Notes under the pieces: generated by a model
Told to the model about the DNA's origin: nothing
What the model saw: the letters and a program-made list of their open reading frames with translations, nothing else
Database searches by the model: none
In this document: piece by piece, positions 36,356 to 45,497 of the stretch
Numbering within the stretch: the stretch's first letter is position 1
How the letters are laid out: each line of letters starts with the position of its first letter
Assembly (NCBI GenBank): GCA_000799755.1
Contig: JUHI01000001.1
Location: 186,001-250,000 of the forward strand
Source of the DNA: Martinezella tropici
GTDB taxonomy: Bacteria > Pseudomonadota > Alphaproteobacteria > Rhizobiales > Rhizobiaceae
DNA: 64,000 bases
Direction: 5' to 3'
Program-made: the position numbers and the translations under genes

Positions 36356-38434
36356 ATGGAATGGCGAACCTCCATGCACCTCTACCTTGAACGCGACGAC
36401 GATACGCAAACGCTGCAATTCGTCGCCGAGAAGGATGCCCAGTCCGAGCGGCTTCTGACGACGCCGGAATTCGAGGCTGATCGCGACGCCATCAAGGCGA
36501 TGATCGAGCGCGAGGACCGGCTGATCGCCCCGACCCGGCGCGGCAACTGGCTGTTTGATTTTCATCGCAGTGCCGATCACCCGCTCGGCCGCTGGTATCG
36601 ACTGCCGGCCGATCTTGCTCCCCTGCCGGATGCGCCTTGGGAGCCGATCTTCGATCTCGACGCCTTCTGCGCGCAGGAAGACAAGTTGTGGCTCTGGCGC
36701 GGCGCGCTCACCTGCCCCTGGGAGCCGACACGCGTGCTGATCTGCCTTTCCGACGGCGGCTCCGATCCCATCCGCATGCTCGAATTCGACTGCGAGACCA
36801 AGAGCATCGTCGAAGGCGGCTTCGATACGCCGGCGGTGCGAAGCCACGCGACATGGCTGAGCCGCGATGAAATCGCCTATTTCGGCTCGATCGACCGCGA
36901 CTCCGCGACACGCTCCGGCTGGCCGCGGGTCGGCCGCCGCCTGAAGCGCGGCCAGGCGCCTGCGGATGCGCCGATCCTCTATGCCGCCGCCGACGGCGAC
37001 GTCTACGGCTCCTGCGCGGTTTTCGACCCTGCACTTGCCGGCCTTGCAGGAGACGCCACCACCAAGCCGATTCGCATCTTCACTGCCAGCCACGAAATCG
37101 GCAAAGCCAGCCACTTCATCGAGGATCAGGACGGTTCGTTGCGAAAGATCGATCTGCCCGAAGAGATCGATTTCGACTTCAACCACTCTCATCTCATCTG
37201 GCTTGCCAAGACCGACGAGCGGATACCGGCCGGAAGCCTGGCGCTGCAACCCTTGCCGCTCAAGGCGGATGCCGCCGATGCCGGGGCGCCACGCATCTTG
37301 TTCTCGCTCGGCGAGCGGCAATCGGTTTCGCAATTCCTGCTGATGCGCGAATGGTGCGTCTTCATCGTCTCGGACAATCTGCAGCCGCACCTTTTCGTTC
37401 TGGACCTGACAAGGCAGAACGCCGAAATTCAGGAAATCGCACTGCCCGAAGATGTTCAGGCCATCTCCTTCCAATCGCTTTACTCGGACCTGCATCTCGG
37501 AGACGACACGCTGCAGATCTATGGCTCAGGCTTCCTGAAAACGCCCTCGTGCTATCACCTGAACCTCAGCAATCGCCGGGAGCCACTGGAACTCAGGCAT
37601 GTCGCCAACTCCCCCAGCTATTTCGACAGCGAGGGCATGACGTCCTTCCTGCTTGAAGCCACCTCCGAGGACGGTACGAAAGTTCCCTATCATATCGTGC
37701 TGCCGAAGAGCTGGACCAAGGGCGAGCTGCCGGTGCTGATGTATGGCTACGGCGGATTCGATGCTTCGCTTGGCCCGTATTATTCGGGCGTCATCGGCCG
37801 CTGGCTGGAGCAAGGCAACGCCTATGTCATGGCTTACATTCGTGGCGGCGGCGAATTCGGGCCGAACTGGCACCGCACCGCCAAGGGGCATGGCCGGCAC
37901 AAGGCCTTTGCTGACTTCGCCGCGGTCGCCCGCGATCTCGTTCAGCGCGGCTACACCAAACCATCCCGCATCGCCGGCAACGGCGGCAGCAATGGCGGGC
38001 TGCTGACCGGGGTCATGGCGACGCGATACCCGCAGGATTTCGGCGCCATCTGGTGCCAGGTGCCCGTGCTCGACATGACCCGCTTTCACGTTTTCCCCGC
38101 CGGGAAAGCCTGGATCGACGAATATGGCGATCCCGACGATCCGGCCGATCTTGACTATCTGCGATCCTATTCACCGCTGCACAACATCAAGCTTGCATCA
38201 GAAGTCATCTATCCGCCGATCTATATCGAGAGCTCGAGCAACGACGACCGGGTCCATCCGTCCCATGCACGCCGGTTTGCCGCGCGGCTGGAAGAGCTCG
38301 GGCATCACCCGCTCTTCCACGAATTCGGTTCCGGCGGCCATGGCGGCGACGGCGCCTCGACGGAGTTGGCCGCACGAACGGCGCTCGGATATAGCTTCCT
38401 GCGGGAGACGATCGTGAAAGCGAAGAGCGTCTGA
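36356..38434 (+). CDS. Prolyl oligopeptidase family (S9A) serine peptidase
   Basis: The protein has 692 residues. The N-terminal part forms a beta-propeller gate and the C-terminal part an alpha/beta hydrolase. The nucleophile is Ser545 in GNGGSNGGLL, the acid lies in SSNDDRVHPSH, and the base is His662 in GSGGHGGDG. There is no signal peptide, so it probably degrades short cytoplasmic peptides, like oligopeptidase B or prolyl endopeptidase. Two start codons are possible (36356 or ATG at 36374, MHLYLERDDD). Confidence 0.93.
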   Translation: MEWRTSMHLYLERDDDTQTLQFVAEKDAQSERLLTTPEFEADRDAIKAMIEREDRLIAPTRRGNWLFDFHRSADHPLGRWYRLPADLAPLPDAPWEPIFDLDAFCAQEDKLWLWRGALTCPWEPTRVLICLSDGGSDPIRMLEFDCETKSIVEGGFDTPAVRSHATWLSRDEIAYFGSIDRDSATRSGWPRVGRRLKRGQAPADAPILYAAADGDVYGSCAVFDPALAGLAGDATTKPIRIFTASHEIGKASHFIEDQDGSLRKIDLPEEIDFDFNHSHLIWLAKTDERIPAGSLALQPLPLKADAADAGAPRILFSLGERQSVSQFLLMREWCVFIVSDNLQPHLFVLDLTRQNAEIQEIALPEDVQAISFQSLYSDLHLGDDTLQIYGSGFLKTPSCYHLNLSNRREPLELRHVANSPSYFDSEGMTSFLLEATSEDGTKVPYHIVLPKSWTKGELPVLMYGYGGFDASLGPYYSGVIGRWLEQGNAYVMAYIRGGGEFGPNWHRTAKGHGRHKAFADFAAVARDLVQRGYTKPSRIAGNGGSNGGLLTGVMATRYPQDFGAIWCQVPVLDMTRFHVFPAGKAWIDEYGDPDDPADLDYLRSYSPLHNIKLASEVIYPPIYIESSSNDDRVHPSHARRFAARLEELGHHPLFHEFGSGGHGGDGASTELAARTALGYSFLRETIVKAKSV

Positions 38435-38596
38435 TCCATCCCCGATACCCTTTCACATGCGCTGAAAGCATGGTGAAGGGCGCGATTGGCCAGGGCGGCG
38501 CTCGAACGCGCCGCTCCATCGCAATCAACCGCCCTTGCCCGTCGGCGGCATTCTGTTAAAGATCGCATCAATAATCATACTAATCGAGAGACACCC

Positions 38597-39520
38597 ATGT
38601 CCCCCATCAAGCTCGCCATCGTCGGCGTCGGCAAGATCGTCCGCGATCAGCATCTTCCGTCCATCGCGAACAACGCGGATTTCGAACTCATAGCGACGGC
38701 GAGCCGCCATGGCACCGTCGACGGCATTCCGGCGTTCACGACCATCAAAGCCATGCTCGATGCCGTGCCTGAAATCGATGCCGTGTCGCTCTGCATGCCC
38801 CCGCAATATCGCTACGAAGCCGCCTACAAGGCGCTGTCGGCCGGCAAGCATGTCTTCCTGGAGAAGCCGCCGGGTGCAACCTTGAGCGAAGTTGCCGATC
38901 TCGAAAACCTGGCGAAATCCAAGGGCGTGTCGCTCTTTGCAAGCTGGCATTCGCGCTATGCGCCGGCCGTCGAAGCGGCCAAGGCGTTCCTTGCCGCCAC
39001 AACCATCCACAGCGCCCACGTCATCTGGAAGGAAGACGTGCGCCACTGGCACCCGAACCAGGAATGGATCTGGCAGGCCGGCGGCCTCGGCGTCTTCGAT
39101 CCCGGTATCAATGCGCTGTCGATCGTCACCCACATCCTGCCGCCGCTCTTCCTGACCGGCGCGACGCTCGAGTTCCCGGAGAACCGCGATTCGCCGATCG
39201 CGGCCGACCTGCACTTCAAGAGCGGAGCCGGACTTCCCGTCCATGCCGAATTCGACTGGCGGCAGACCGGCAAGCAGAGCTGGGATATCATCGCCGAGAC
39301 GGAAGCCGGCCAGATGGTGCTGGCCGATGGCGGCTCCAAGCTTTCCGTCAACGGAGAGCTGAAATTCTCAGGACCAGAGGCTGAATATCCCTCGCTCTAT
39401 CGCCGCTTTGCCGAGATCGTCAAAGCCGGCACTTCGGACGTCGACGTTTCGCCGCTGCGTCATGTCGCCGACGCCTTCATGCTCGGCAAACGCAAATTCG
39501 TCGAAGCATTTTACGATTGA
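38597..39520 (+). CDS. Gfo/Idh/MocA family oxidoreductase (D-galactose 1-dehydrogenase-like)
   Basis: The protein has 307 residues. A Rossmann motif KLAIVGVGKIVRDQHLPSI at the N terminus and the family EKPPGATL at about 95 are clear. The close resemblance in my memory to bacterial D-galactose 1-dehydrogenase (Gal, NAD(P)-dependent, first step of the De Ley-Doudoroff galactose route) makes that a good guess, but L-arabinose or another sugar is possible. ATG at 38597 is the natural start; the longer frame covers a weak inverted repeat between genes. No other sugar catabolism genes are adjacent. Confidence 0.88.
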   Translation: MSPIKLAIVGVGKIVRDQHLPSIANNADFELIATASRHGTVDGIPAFTTIKAMLDAVPEIDAVSLCMPPQYRYEAAYKALSAGKHVFLEKPPGATLSEVADLENLAKSKGVSLFASWHSRYAPAVEAAKAFLAATTIHSAHVIWKEDVRHWHPNQEWIWQAGGLGVFDPGINALSIVTHILPPLFLTGATLEFPENRDSPIAADLHFKSGAGLPVHAEFDWRQTGKQSWDIIAETEAGQMVLADGGSKLSVNGELKFSGPEAEYPSLYRRFAEIVKAGTSDVDVSPLRHVADAFMLGKRKFVEAFYD

Positions 39521-39587
39521 TACACGCTTCCCGGTGAAGACAATACGCTCCGCAACGTGCTAGCGTAGCGTATAGTCCTCATCGGAG

Positions 39588-40142
39588 ATGATGCCTATGG
39601 CATCGGAACATGAACAGTCCTTCGGGCTCGGCGTCGGTCACAAATCTGTCAGGCTCGCCGAGCCAAATCAAAGTTGGCACGAGGCTTATTTGCTGGAAGA
39701 GGCTGCCATCCGCGGCGCTCTCGGCGAACTTGCCGTGGATGTCCAGCATTTCGGCAGCACCTCCATTCCGGAGATCAAGGCCAAGCCAATCATCGATATC
39801 GCGGTGGGGGTGCGGCATTTCGACGACGGCCTCGCCTGCATCGAGCCGATGGCATCCATCGGCTACGTCTACGCCGGCAGCAATATCGTACCGGACGATC
39901 ATATTTTCGGCCGCGACATTGCGGGAGACACCCGCACTCATCTGGTGCATGTCGTCGAATATGGTGGCCCGACCTGGTGCAACTTCCTCAAGTTTCGCGA
40001 CCGAATGCGCCGGGAGCCGGAGCTGGCGCATGCCTATGAGGCGCTGAAAGTCGAGCTGGCGGCGAAATACGCCAATGATCGCGCGGCCTACACCGCTGCG
40101 AAAAAGGACTTCATCCAGAAGATCCTTTCGGAAGGCGAATAG
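39588..40142 (+). CDS. GrpB family protein
   Basis: The protein has up to 184 residues. The conserved core is VRLAEPNQSWHEAYLLEEAAIRGAL...VQHFGSTSIPEIKAKPIIDIAVGV, typical of GrpB/UPF0157 proteins, which carry a nucleotidyltransferase-like fold. A GSTS motif is followed by an Asp pair (IIDIAV). Biochemical role is unknown. ATG codons at 39588, 39591 and 39597 are all possible; GGAG at 39584 favours the third. It is convergent with holC. Confidence 0.92.
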   Translation: MMPMASEHEQSFGLGVGHKSVRLAEPNQSWHEAYLLEEAAIRGALGELAVDVQHFGSTSIPEIKAKPIIDIAVGVRHFDDGLACIEPMASIGYVYAGSNIVPDDHIFGRDIAGDTRTHLVHVVEYGGPTWCNFLKFRDRMRREPELAHAYEALKVELAAKYANDRAAYTAAKKDFIQKILSEGE

Positions 40143-40169
40143 AGCAACTCTTCACCACGCGCGAGAAGC

Positions 40170-40619
40170 TCAGGCCTTCTTTTCCCAGCGACCATCCTGC
40201 GTCTGCTGCCAGTAGGTGAGATTATGCCCCTCGCCCTTGAGGCGTTTCCATTGGGCACGCGCGCTTTCCAACTGCTCCTGATCGTAGCCATCGAACATCA
40301 GCACGACGCGCTGATAGCCCTCGACGCCACTCGCCTCCGCGCCGTCGATGAAGAAGCGGACCGTCGCATTATTTATGTTGTCGGGAGAAACCGTTAGCAA
40401 AACGGGCTGCCGGCTTGCCATCTCGTCTTCATCGGTGCCGTGCGGCAGAAAGCTGTCCTCGCGATAGGTCCACAGATGGCTGTCGAGAAGATCGCGCCGC
40501 GCCGGCTCGCGCATCTGGACGGCAACCTGCCAGCCGCGTTCGACACTCTTGTCGATCAGCGGCGGCAGGGCGTCTTCCAGCTTCGATTCCGTCAGGTGAT
40601 AGAAGAGAACGTCGGTCAT
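40170..40619 (-). CDS. holC: DNA polymerase III subunit chi
   Basis: This 149-residue subunit links the clamp loader to single-strand binding protein. Recognisable segments are VLFYHLTESKLEDALPPLIDKSVERGWQVAVQM, the LWTYREDSFLPHGT core and a C-terminal coiled region. It lies 32 bp downstream of pepA on the same strand, as in many proteobacteria, and is probably co-transcribed with it. Confidence 0.95.
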   Translation of the reverse strand: MTDVLFYHLTESKLEDALPPLIDKSVERGWQVAVQMREPARRDLLDSHLWTYREDSFLPHGTDEDEMASRQPVLLTVSPDNINNATVRFFIDGAEASGVEGYQRVVLMFDGYDQEQLESARAQWKRLKGEGHNLTYWQQTQDGRWEKKA

Positions 40620-40651
40620 GGCGCCCCTTCTATCTCACAAAGCACGACCGG

Positions 40652-42148
40652 TCACGATTCGTAATTGGTGCGGACAAGTTCGTCGAGCAGGCGTACGCCG
40701 AAGCCCGAACCCCAAGACTGATTGATTTCGTCCTGAACCGAGCCCATGGCCGTGCCGGCGATATCCAAATGCGCCCACGGCGTCTCTCCGACGAAACGCT
40801 TCAAGAACTGGGCAGCGGTGATCGAACCGGCATGGCGCCCGCCGGTATTCTTCATATCGGCAAACTTGCTGTCGATCATCTTGTCGTAATCCTTGCCGAG
40901 CGGCATGCGCCACAGGCGCTCGTCGGTCGTAAGACCCGCTGTGGTCAGTTCGCCGGCGAGCTTGTCGTCATTGCAAAACAAACCGGCCTGCAGGTTGCCA
41001 AGCGCAACGAGGATGGCGCCGGTGAGCGTCGCCAGATTGATCATGAACTGCGGCTTGAAGCGGTCGTTCGTGTACCAGAGCGCATCGCAGAGGACGAGCC
41101 GGCCCTCGGCATCGGTATTGATGATCTCGATCGTCTGGCCGGACATGGAGGTGACGATATCGCCCGGGCGCTGCGCATTGCCGTCCGGCATGTTTTCCAC
41201 AAGACCGATGACGCCGATGGCGTTGACCTTGGCTTCGCGTGCGGCAAGCGTATGCATGAGACCGGTGACGGCGGCCGCGCCGCCCATGTCGCCCTTCATT
41301 TCCTCCATGCCGGCAGCCGGCTTGATGGAGATGCCGCCGGTGTCGAAGACGACGCCCTTGCCGATGAAGGCGACCGGCTTGTCCTTCGTCTTGCCGCCCT
41401 TCCATTGCATCACCACCAGCCTCGGCGGCCTGGCCGAGCCCTGCGCGACCCCGAGCAAAGCGCCCATGCCAAGCCGGCGCATTTCGCGCTCTGTCAGGAT
41501 CTCGATTTCCACGCCGAGCTTTTCCAGCTCCTTGGCCTTGGCTGCGAACTCCACGGGGCCGAGAACATTCGGCGGTTCGTTGACGAGATCGCGCGCAAGA
41601 ATCACACCGCCGGCCACCGCCTCGGAGGTCGCGTAAAGCTTCTTGGTGGCCGCCGCCTCCTGGGTGACAATCGCCACCTTCACAGCCTTGCGGGAGGCGC
41701 CCTTTTCGTCGTCATCCCCCTTCTTCGTCTTGTAGGTATCGAAACTGTAGGCGCGCAGGAGCATACCCAAGGCGAAATCGGCAGCTTCCTTGGCGCCGAC
41801 ATCAACGTTCGGCGCATCGAGGAAGATCGTGACCTTCTCCGTGTTGCGGATTTTTGCCGCGGCAGCGCCCCCAAGCTTCAGCCAGTCATGGGCGGTCAGG
41901 TCCTTGGCCTTGCCGGCACCGATGACGATGATGCGGTCGACGGACGCTGCCTCTGGAGCGATGATGTCCAGGGCAGTCAATAGTTTGCTCTTGAAACCGG
42001 AGACGGGCGCCGCCTTGGCGAAAACATTCGCCGGATCGGCGCTCTCGGCACCGGCCGGCAGCTCACTGTCCGTGCTCTTCAGGAGAATGGCCAGACCGCC
42101 GTTGAGGCGAGCCGACTTGGTGAAGGAAATCTCGAATTTCACAGACAT
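40652..42148 (-). CDS. pepA: Leucyl aminopeptidase (cytosol aminopeptidase)
   Basis: This 498-residue M17 metallopeptidase removes N-terminal residues from peptides in the cytoplasm, using two divalent metals. The signature [10 protein letters not shown], the upstream [28 protein letters not shown] and [16 protein letters not shown] segments are complete. I chose the ATG at 42148 (MSVKFEISF). In E. coli the same protein also binds DNA; whether this one does is unknown. It is divergent from the PAP2/lpt cluster. Confidence 0.97.
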   Translation of the reverse strand: MSVKFEISFTKSARLNGGLAILLKSTDSELPAGAESADPANVFAKAAPVSGFKSKLLTALDIIAPEAASVDRIIVIGAGKAKDLTAHDWLKLGGAAAAKIRNTEKVTIFLDAPNVDVGAKEAADFALGMLLRAYSFDTYKTKKGDDDEKGASRKAVKVAIVTQEAAATKKLYATSEAVAGGVILARDLVNEPPNVLGPVEFAAKAKELEKLGVEIEILTEREMRRLGMGALLGVAQGSARPPRLVVMQWKGGKTKDKPVAFIGKGVVFDTGGISIKPAAGMEEMKGDMGGAAAVTGLMHTLAAREAKVNAIGVIGLVENMPDGNAQRPGDIVTSMSGQTIEIINTDAEGRLVLCDALWYTNDRFKPQFMINLATLTGAILVALGNLQAGLFCNDDKLAGELTTAGLTTDERLWRMPLGKDYDKMIDSKFADMKNTGGRHAGSITAAQFLKRFVGETPWAHLDIAGTAMGSVQDEINQSWGSGFGVRLLDELVRTNYES

Positions 42149-42352
42149 TTCTGCTCCGATAAATATGCGTCGTAGTGCGAAAACTTTGCACAACCATCAT
42201 TCAAGGTCTTGCTAAGGAATACAAGCTTCCGGCGCAGCATTCGCCCCGCAAGCCGCCTGCCATCTTCAAATCCCTGTCATTTAGCGCGGTTAGGCTGTTC
42301 GCGATGGTGTTTTAGCCGCTTTAGGCGGCACAATTCTTGTCGGAAAGCCGCC

Positions 42353-43135
42353 TTGATCATAGATTTCAACAGCCGCGATCGCGAAGATCGCTTCCCGGAA
42401 ACTTTGCGTCCGCGCACCGCAGGCGATGCCTTCATCGCCCTCTTCTGTCTCTGGTGGGCTCTTCTTGGTCTCTTTTCGACTTTTCCACAGATCGACCTCG
42501 TCGTCGCGAACCTGTTTTTTCAACAGCGAGACTGCCTGGCAAGCGCCCGCCCCGACCAGATATGCGGCTTTTTTCCCTACAGCTCCGACACGCATATGCA
42601 AATGCTTCGTGAGATATTCTTCCAACTCCCCTATATCATAGCGGCCATTCTCGTCTGGATGCTGCTCCAGTGCTGGCAGCATCACGGAGCGACCTTCAAT
42701 CGGCTCCGGGCGCGTAACCTCAAGATTGCGCTCGGCTCGTTGCTGCTCGGCCCGGTTCTTGTCGTCAATCTTTGGCTGAAAGCCTTCTCGGGTCGCCCGC
42801 GCCCGCGGCAGACGGATTTGTTTGGCGGCACGCTCGATTTCGTGCATGCCGGGTCCTTCGCCGGCAAATGTGTCAGCAACTGCTCGTTCATCTCGGGCGA
42901 AGCCGCGGCGGCTGGCTGGCTATTCTGCCTGATCTTCCTCATCCCGCAACCGCTTCGATCGGCGGCCGCCCTTCCGATCGCTGCCGTTTCCCTGCTGATT
43001 CCCGCGCTTAGGGTAGCCTTTGGCGGACATTATCTCTCCGATGCCGTCCTCGGCTGGCTCTCCTCGCTCGTCATATTCGCCGCTCTGCTGGCATTATCTC
43101 AAACGACACACGGCAGAAGAATCTCAGAAAATTAA
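42353..43135 (+). CDS. PAP2-type membrane phosphatase, possible lipid A or lipid phosphatase
   Basis: The protein has about 260 residues with six hydrophobic segments. The PAP2 motif 1 is KAFSGRPRP and motif 3 is RVAFGGHYLSDAVLG. In motif 2 the usual PSGH histidine is replaced: CSFISGEAAA has Glu. Relatives dephosphorylate lipid A, undecaprenyl diphosphate or phosphatidylglycerophosphate in the periplasm. The next genes are lptF-lptG-lptD, which suggests work on LPS. There is no obvious ATG; TTG at 42353 gives the best start, and the longer open frame to 42209 looks non-coding. Start uncertain. Confidence 0.82.
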   Translation: MIIDFNSRDREDRFPETLRPRTAGDAFIALFCLWWALLGLFSTFPQIDLVVANLFFQQRDCLASARPDQICGFFPYSSDTHMQMLREIFFQLPYIIAAILVWMLLQCWQHHGATFNRLRARNLKIALGSLLLGPVLVVNLWLKAFSGRPRPRQTDLFGGTLDFVHAGSFAGKCVSNCSFISGEAAAAGWLFCLIFLIPQPLRSAAALPIAAVSLLIPALRVAFGGHYLSDAVLGWLSSLVIFAALLALSQTTHGRRISEN

Positions 43136-43236
43136 CGATTTTTTTCGAGTTGGTTGTCGCCAAAAAAACTTAAACAGCGTAGAGGAGGGTGAATCTCTGT
43201 CGGCTCGCCCGGCGGCTGTTGCGTTTAAGGGCCGGC

Positions 43237-44415
43237 ATGAAGTTATTCGAAACATATATCGTACGGCGTGTCGGTATGATGTTCCTGGTAGCCCTGCTGC
43301 CAGTGCTCGCCATTATCTGGACCACACAGGTCCTGCAGCGCATCAATCTCGTGACGGATAGCGGCCAGTCGATGGGCTCGTTCGCGAAGCTCGCGACGCT
43401 CATTCTTCCGACGATCATTCCGATCGTTCTGCCCTTTGCGCTCGTTATCGGCATCACGCAGACCCTGACCGCGATGAACAGCGATTCCGAGCTGACCGTG
43501 ATGGAGGCCGCCGGCGCCAAGCGCAGCATCATTATCCGCCCGATCATGATTCTTGCCATCGCGATCAGCGCATTCTCCTTCTTTGTGGACAATGTGGTCG
43601 AGCCCAGGGCGCGCGTCGCCGCTCGCCAGATGGTGGCCGAGGCCTATGCCGACCTTCTTTCGACGGTGATCGAAGAGAAGAACTTCCGACGTATCGAAGA
43701 CGGGCTCTATGTCCAGATCTCACAGCGCATGTCGGGTCGAATCCTCAAGGGACTGTTCGTGGTCGATTCCCGCGATCCGGCCTTCGATCTCATCTATTAT
43801 GCGAAGGAAGGCGCCGTCGATCCGAGCGGCACGTCGCTGCTGATGAAGGACGGCGAGGTTCATCGCAAGACGCCTGATGGCACCGTCTCGGTCATCAAGT
43901 TCGATTCTTACTCCTTCGACCTGTCCGACATGACACAGAGCCGCGGCCAGCCAAATGCGCGCGCCAGCGATCGCAGCCTCGGCTTCCTGTTCAATCCGGA
44001 TACAAACGATCCGGACTACAAGCAAAGACCTGGCGATTACCGGGCCGAGTTGCACCGTCGTCTCAACGACTGGGCACTGCCCGCGATCTTTGCTCTCATA
44101 TCGCTTGTCATCGCGGGTGATGCGCGATCTCATCGCGAAGCACGGCTGCATCCGATGGTATCAGCGCTGACCTTATCCTTTGCTCTGCGCTGGGCGGATT
44201 TCTACGCTGCCAACCAGATCGACAATTCAGGCAGATTCATCGGCGTTCTCTACGGGATCAACATCACCGCGGCAGTCATCGCGATCGCGCTGCTGTTGCG
44301 AAGCCGAAAGATGACGATGCCCGTCTCACTCCGCAACCGCCTCAGCAACTGGCGTCAAAGAGTTCAGGACCGCATGCCGACCGCGCCGGGCGGGTCGAAC
44401 GGGGGCGGCGCATGA
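43237..44415 (+). CDS. lptF: LPS export permease LptF
   Basis: This 392-residue inner-membrane protein forms, with LptG and the LptB ATPase, the complex that extracts LPS from the inner membrane. The N-terminal FETYIVRRVGMMFLVALLPVLAIIWTTQVL and the central NSDSELTVMEAAGAKRSII motif are typical, and two C-terminal helices follow the periplasmic beta-jellyroll. A basic Pro-rich tail (RQRVQDRMPTAPGGSNGGGA) ends the protein. ATG at 43237 is chosen. The lptG start overlaps the stop by ATGA. Confidence 0.96.
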   Translation: MKLFETYIVRRVGMMFLVALLPVLAIIWTTQVLQRINLVTDSGQSMGSFAKLATLILPTIIPIVLPFALVIGITQTLTAMNSDSELTVMEAAGAKRSIIIRPIMILAIAISAFSFFVDNVVEPRARVAARQMVAEAYADLLSTVIEEKNFRRIEDGLYVQISQRMSGRILKGLFVVDSRDPAFDLIYYAKEGAVDPSGTSLLMKDGEVHRKTPDGTVSVIKFDSYSFDLSDMTQSRGQPNARASDRSLGFLFNPDTNDPDYKQRPGDYRAELHRRLNDWALPAIFALISLVIAGDARSHREARLHPMVSALTLSFALRWADFYAANQIDNSGRFIGVLYGINITAAVIAIALLLRSRKMTMPVSLRNRLSNWRQRVQDRMPTAPGGSNGGGA

Positions 44416-45497
44416 TTTTCGGTACGCTCGGGCGTTATTTCTTCGTGCGCTACATCGTGACGACGTTCTGGTTCTTCCTCGGCGTCATCTCGATCGTCTA
44501 CCTCGTCGATTTCAGTGAAACCGCGGGGCGGCTTGCGGGCCTGCCCGGTTATACCGTCTCCATCGGCCTGCTGATGACGGCGGTCAGGCTGCCGTTCATC
44601 CTGCAACAGACGGTGCCGTTCATCGCGCTCTTCGTAGGCATGACGGTACTGATAGCCCTAAATCGACGCCGCGAGCTGGTCATCGCACGCGCCGCCGGCA
44701 TCTCCGTCTGGCAGTTCATGATGCCCTTCCTGATGGGTGCATTCTGCGTCGGGCTGCTGACCATGCTTGCGCTCAATCCGATAGCGGCATCGGGCCAGCG
44801 ACACGCCGAAGCGCTCGAGGCCGACCTGCGCGGCGACCCGTCCTACCGCAACACACTTTCGATTCCGTGGCTACGCCAGTCGAACGGAAATGACGATACG
44901 ATCATCGGTGCCAAAGCCATTCTGAACAATGGAACGACGCTGACGGGTGTCGTGTTTATCCACTTCGATTCACAGGGAAATATCGTCCTGCGACAGGATG
45001 CCGACTCGGCAAAGTTGGAAGATGGTTACTGGCTTCTTAACAATGTCGTCGAACGGCGGCCGGGAGAAATTCCTGACCATAAGAGTTCGGTACAAGTCCG
45101 TACGAATCTGAAACAAGATTTCGTCTCGCAACGTTTGGCTCAACCGGAAACCATTGCTTTTTATGATCTTTCTAATCGAATAAAGGTCGCGCGCGACTTC
45201 GGCATATCGACCAACGCACTTGAGACACAGTTTCATTCGCTTCTGTCACAACCATTCCTTCTTGTGGCGATGACACTAATCGCAGCAACTGTGTCCCTAA
45301 AGTTCAGCAGATTCAATCAATCGCGCTCTGTGATTCTGGGTGGAATCCTCTCCGGCTTCGTGCTTTATGTTGTCACCGTGCTTGTAAAGGCATTCGGGAG
45401 CAGCGGAGTGGTTCCTCCCTATGTGGCGACATGGATACCCGTGATCGTCGCATTGGCATTCGGGGCAACGATCCTGCTTCATCAGGAGGACGGCTAA
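44412..45497 (+). CDS. lptG: LPS export permease LptG
   Basis: This 361-residue protein is the partner of LptF. It shows the same six-helix layout with a periplasmic jellyroll in the middle: GRYFFVRYIVTTFWFFLGVISIVYLVDFSE at the N terminus and RRRELVIARAAGISVWQFM as coupling helix. It overlaps lptF by four bases and its TAA is followed directly by the lptD GTG, so all three genes are one operon. The ATPase LptB is encoded elsewhere. Confidence 0.95.
   Translation: MIFGTLGRYFFVRYIVTTFWFFLGVISIVYLVDFSETAGRLAGLPGYTVSIGLLMTAVRLPFILQQTVPFIALFVGMTVLIALNRRRELVIARAAGISVWQFMMPFLMGAFCVGLLTMLALNPIAASGQRHAEALEADLRGDPSYRNTLSIPWLRQSNGNDDTIIGAKAILNNGTTLTGVVFIHFDSQGNIVLRQDADSAKLEDGYWLLNNVVERRPGEIPDHKSSVQVRTNLKQDFVSQRLAQPETIAFYDLSNRIKVARDFGISTNALETQFHSLLSQPFLLVAMTLIAATVSLKFSRFNQSRSVILGGILSGFVLYVVTVLVKAFGSSGVVPPYVATWIPVIVALAFGATILLHQEDG

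Noticed and set aside
38445..38485. Imperfect inverted repeat after the S9 peptidase gene
   Set aside because: Arms match at about 10 of 13 positions and no T tract follows, so I could not support a terminator call.
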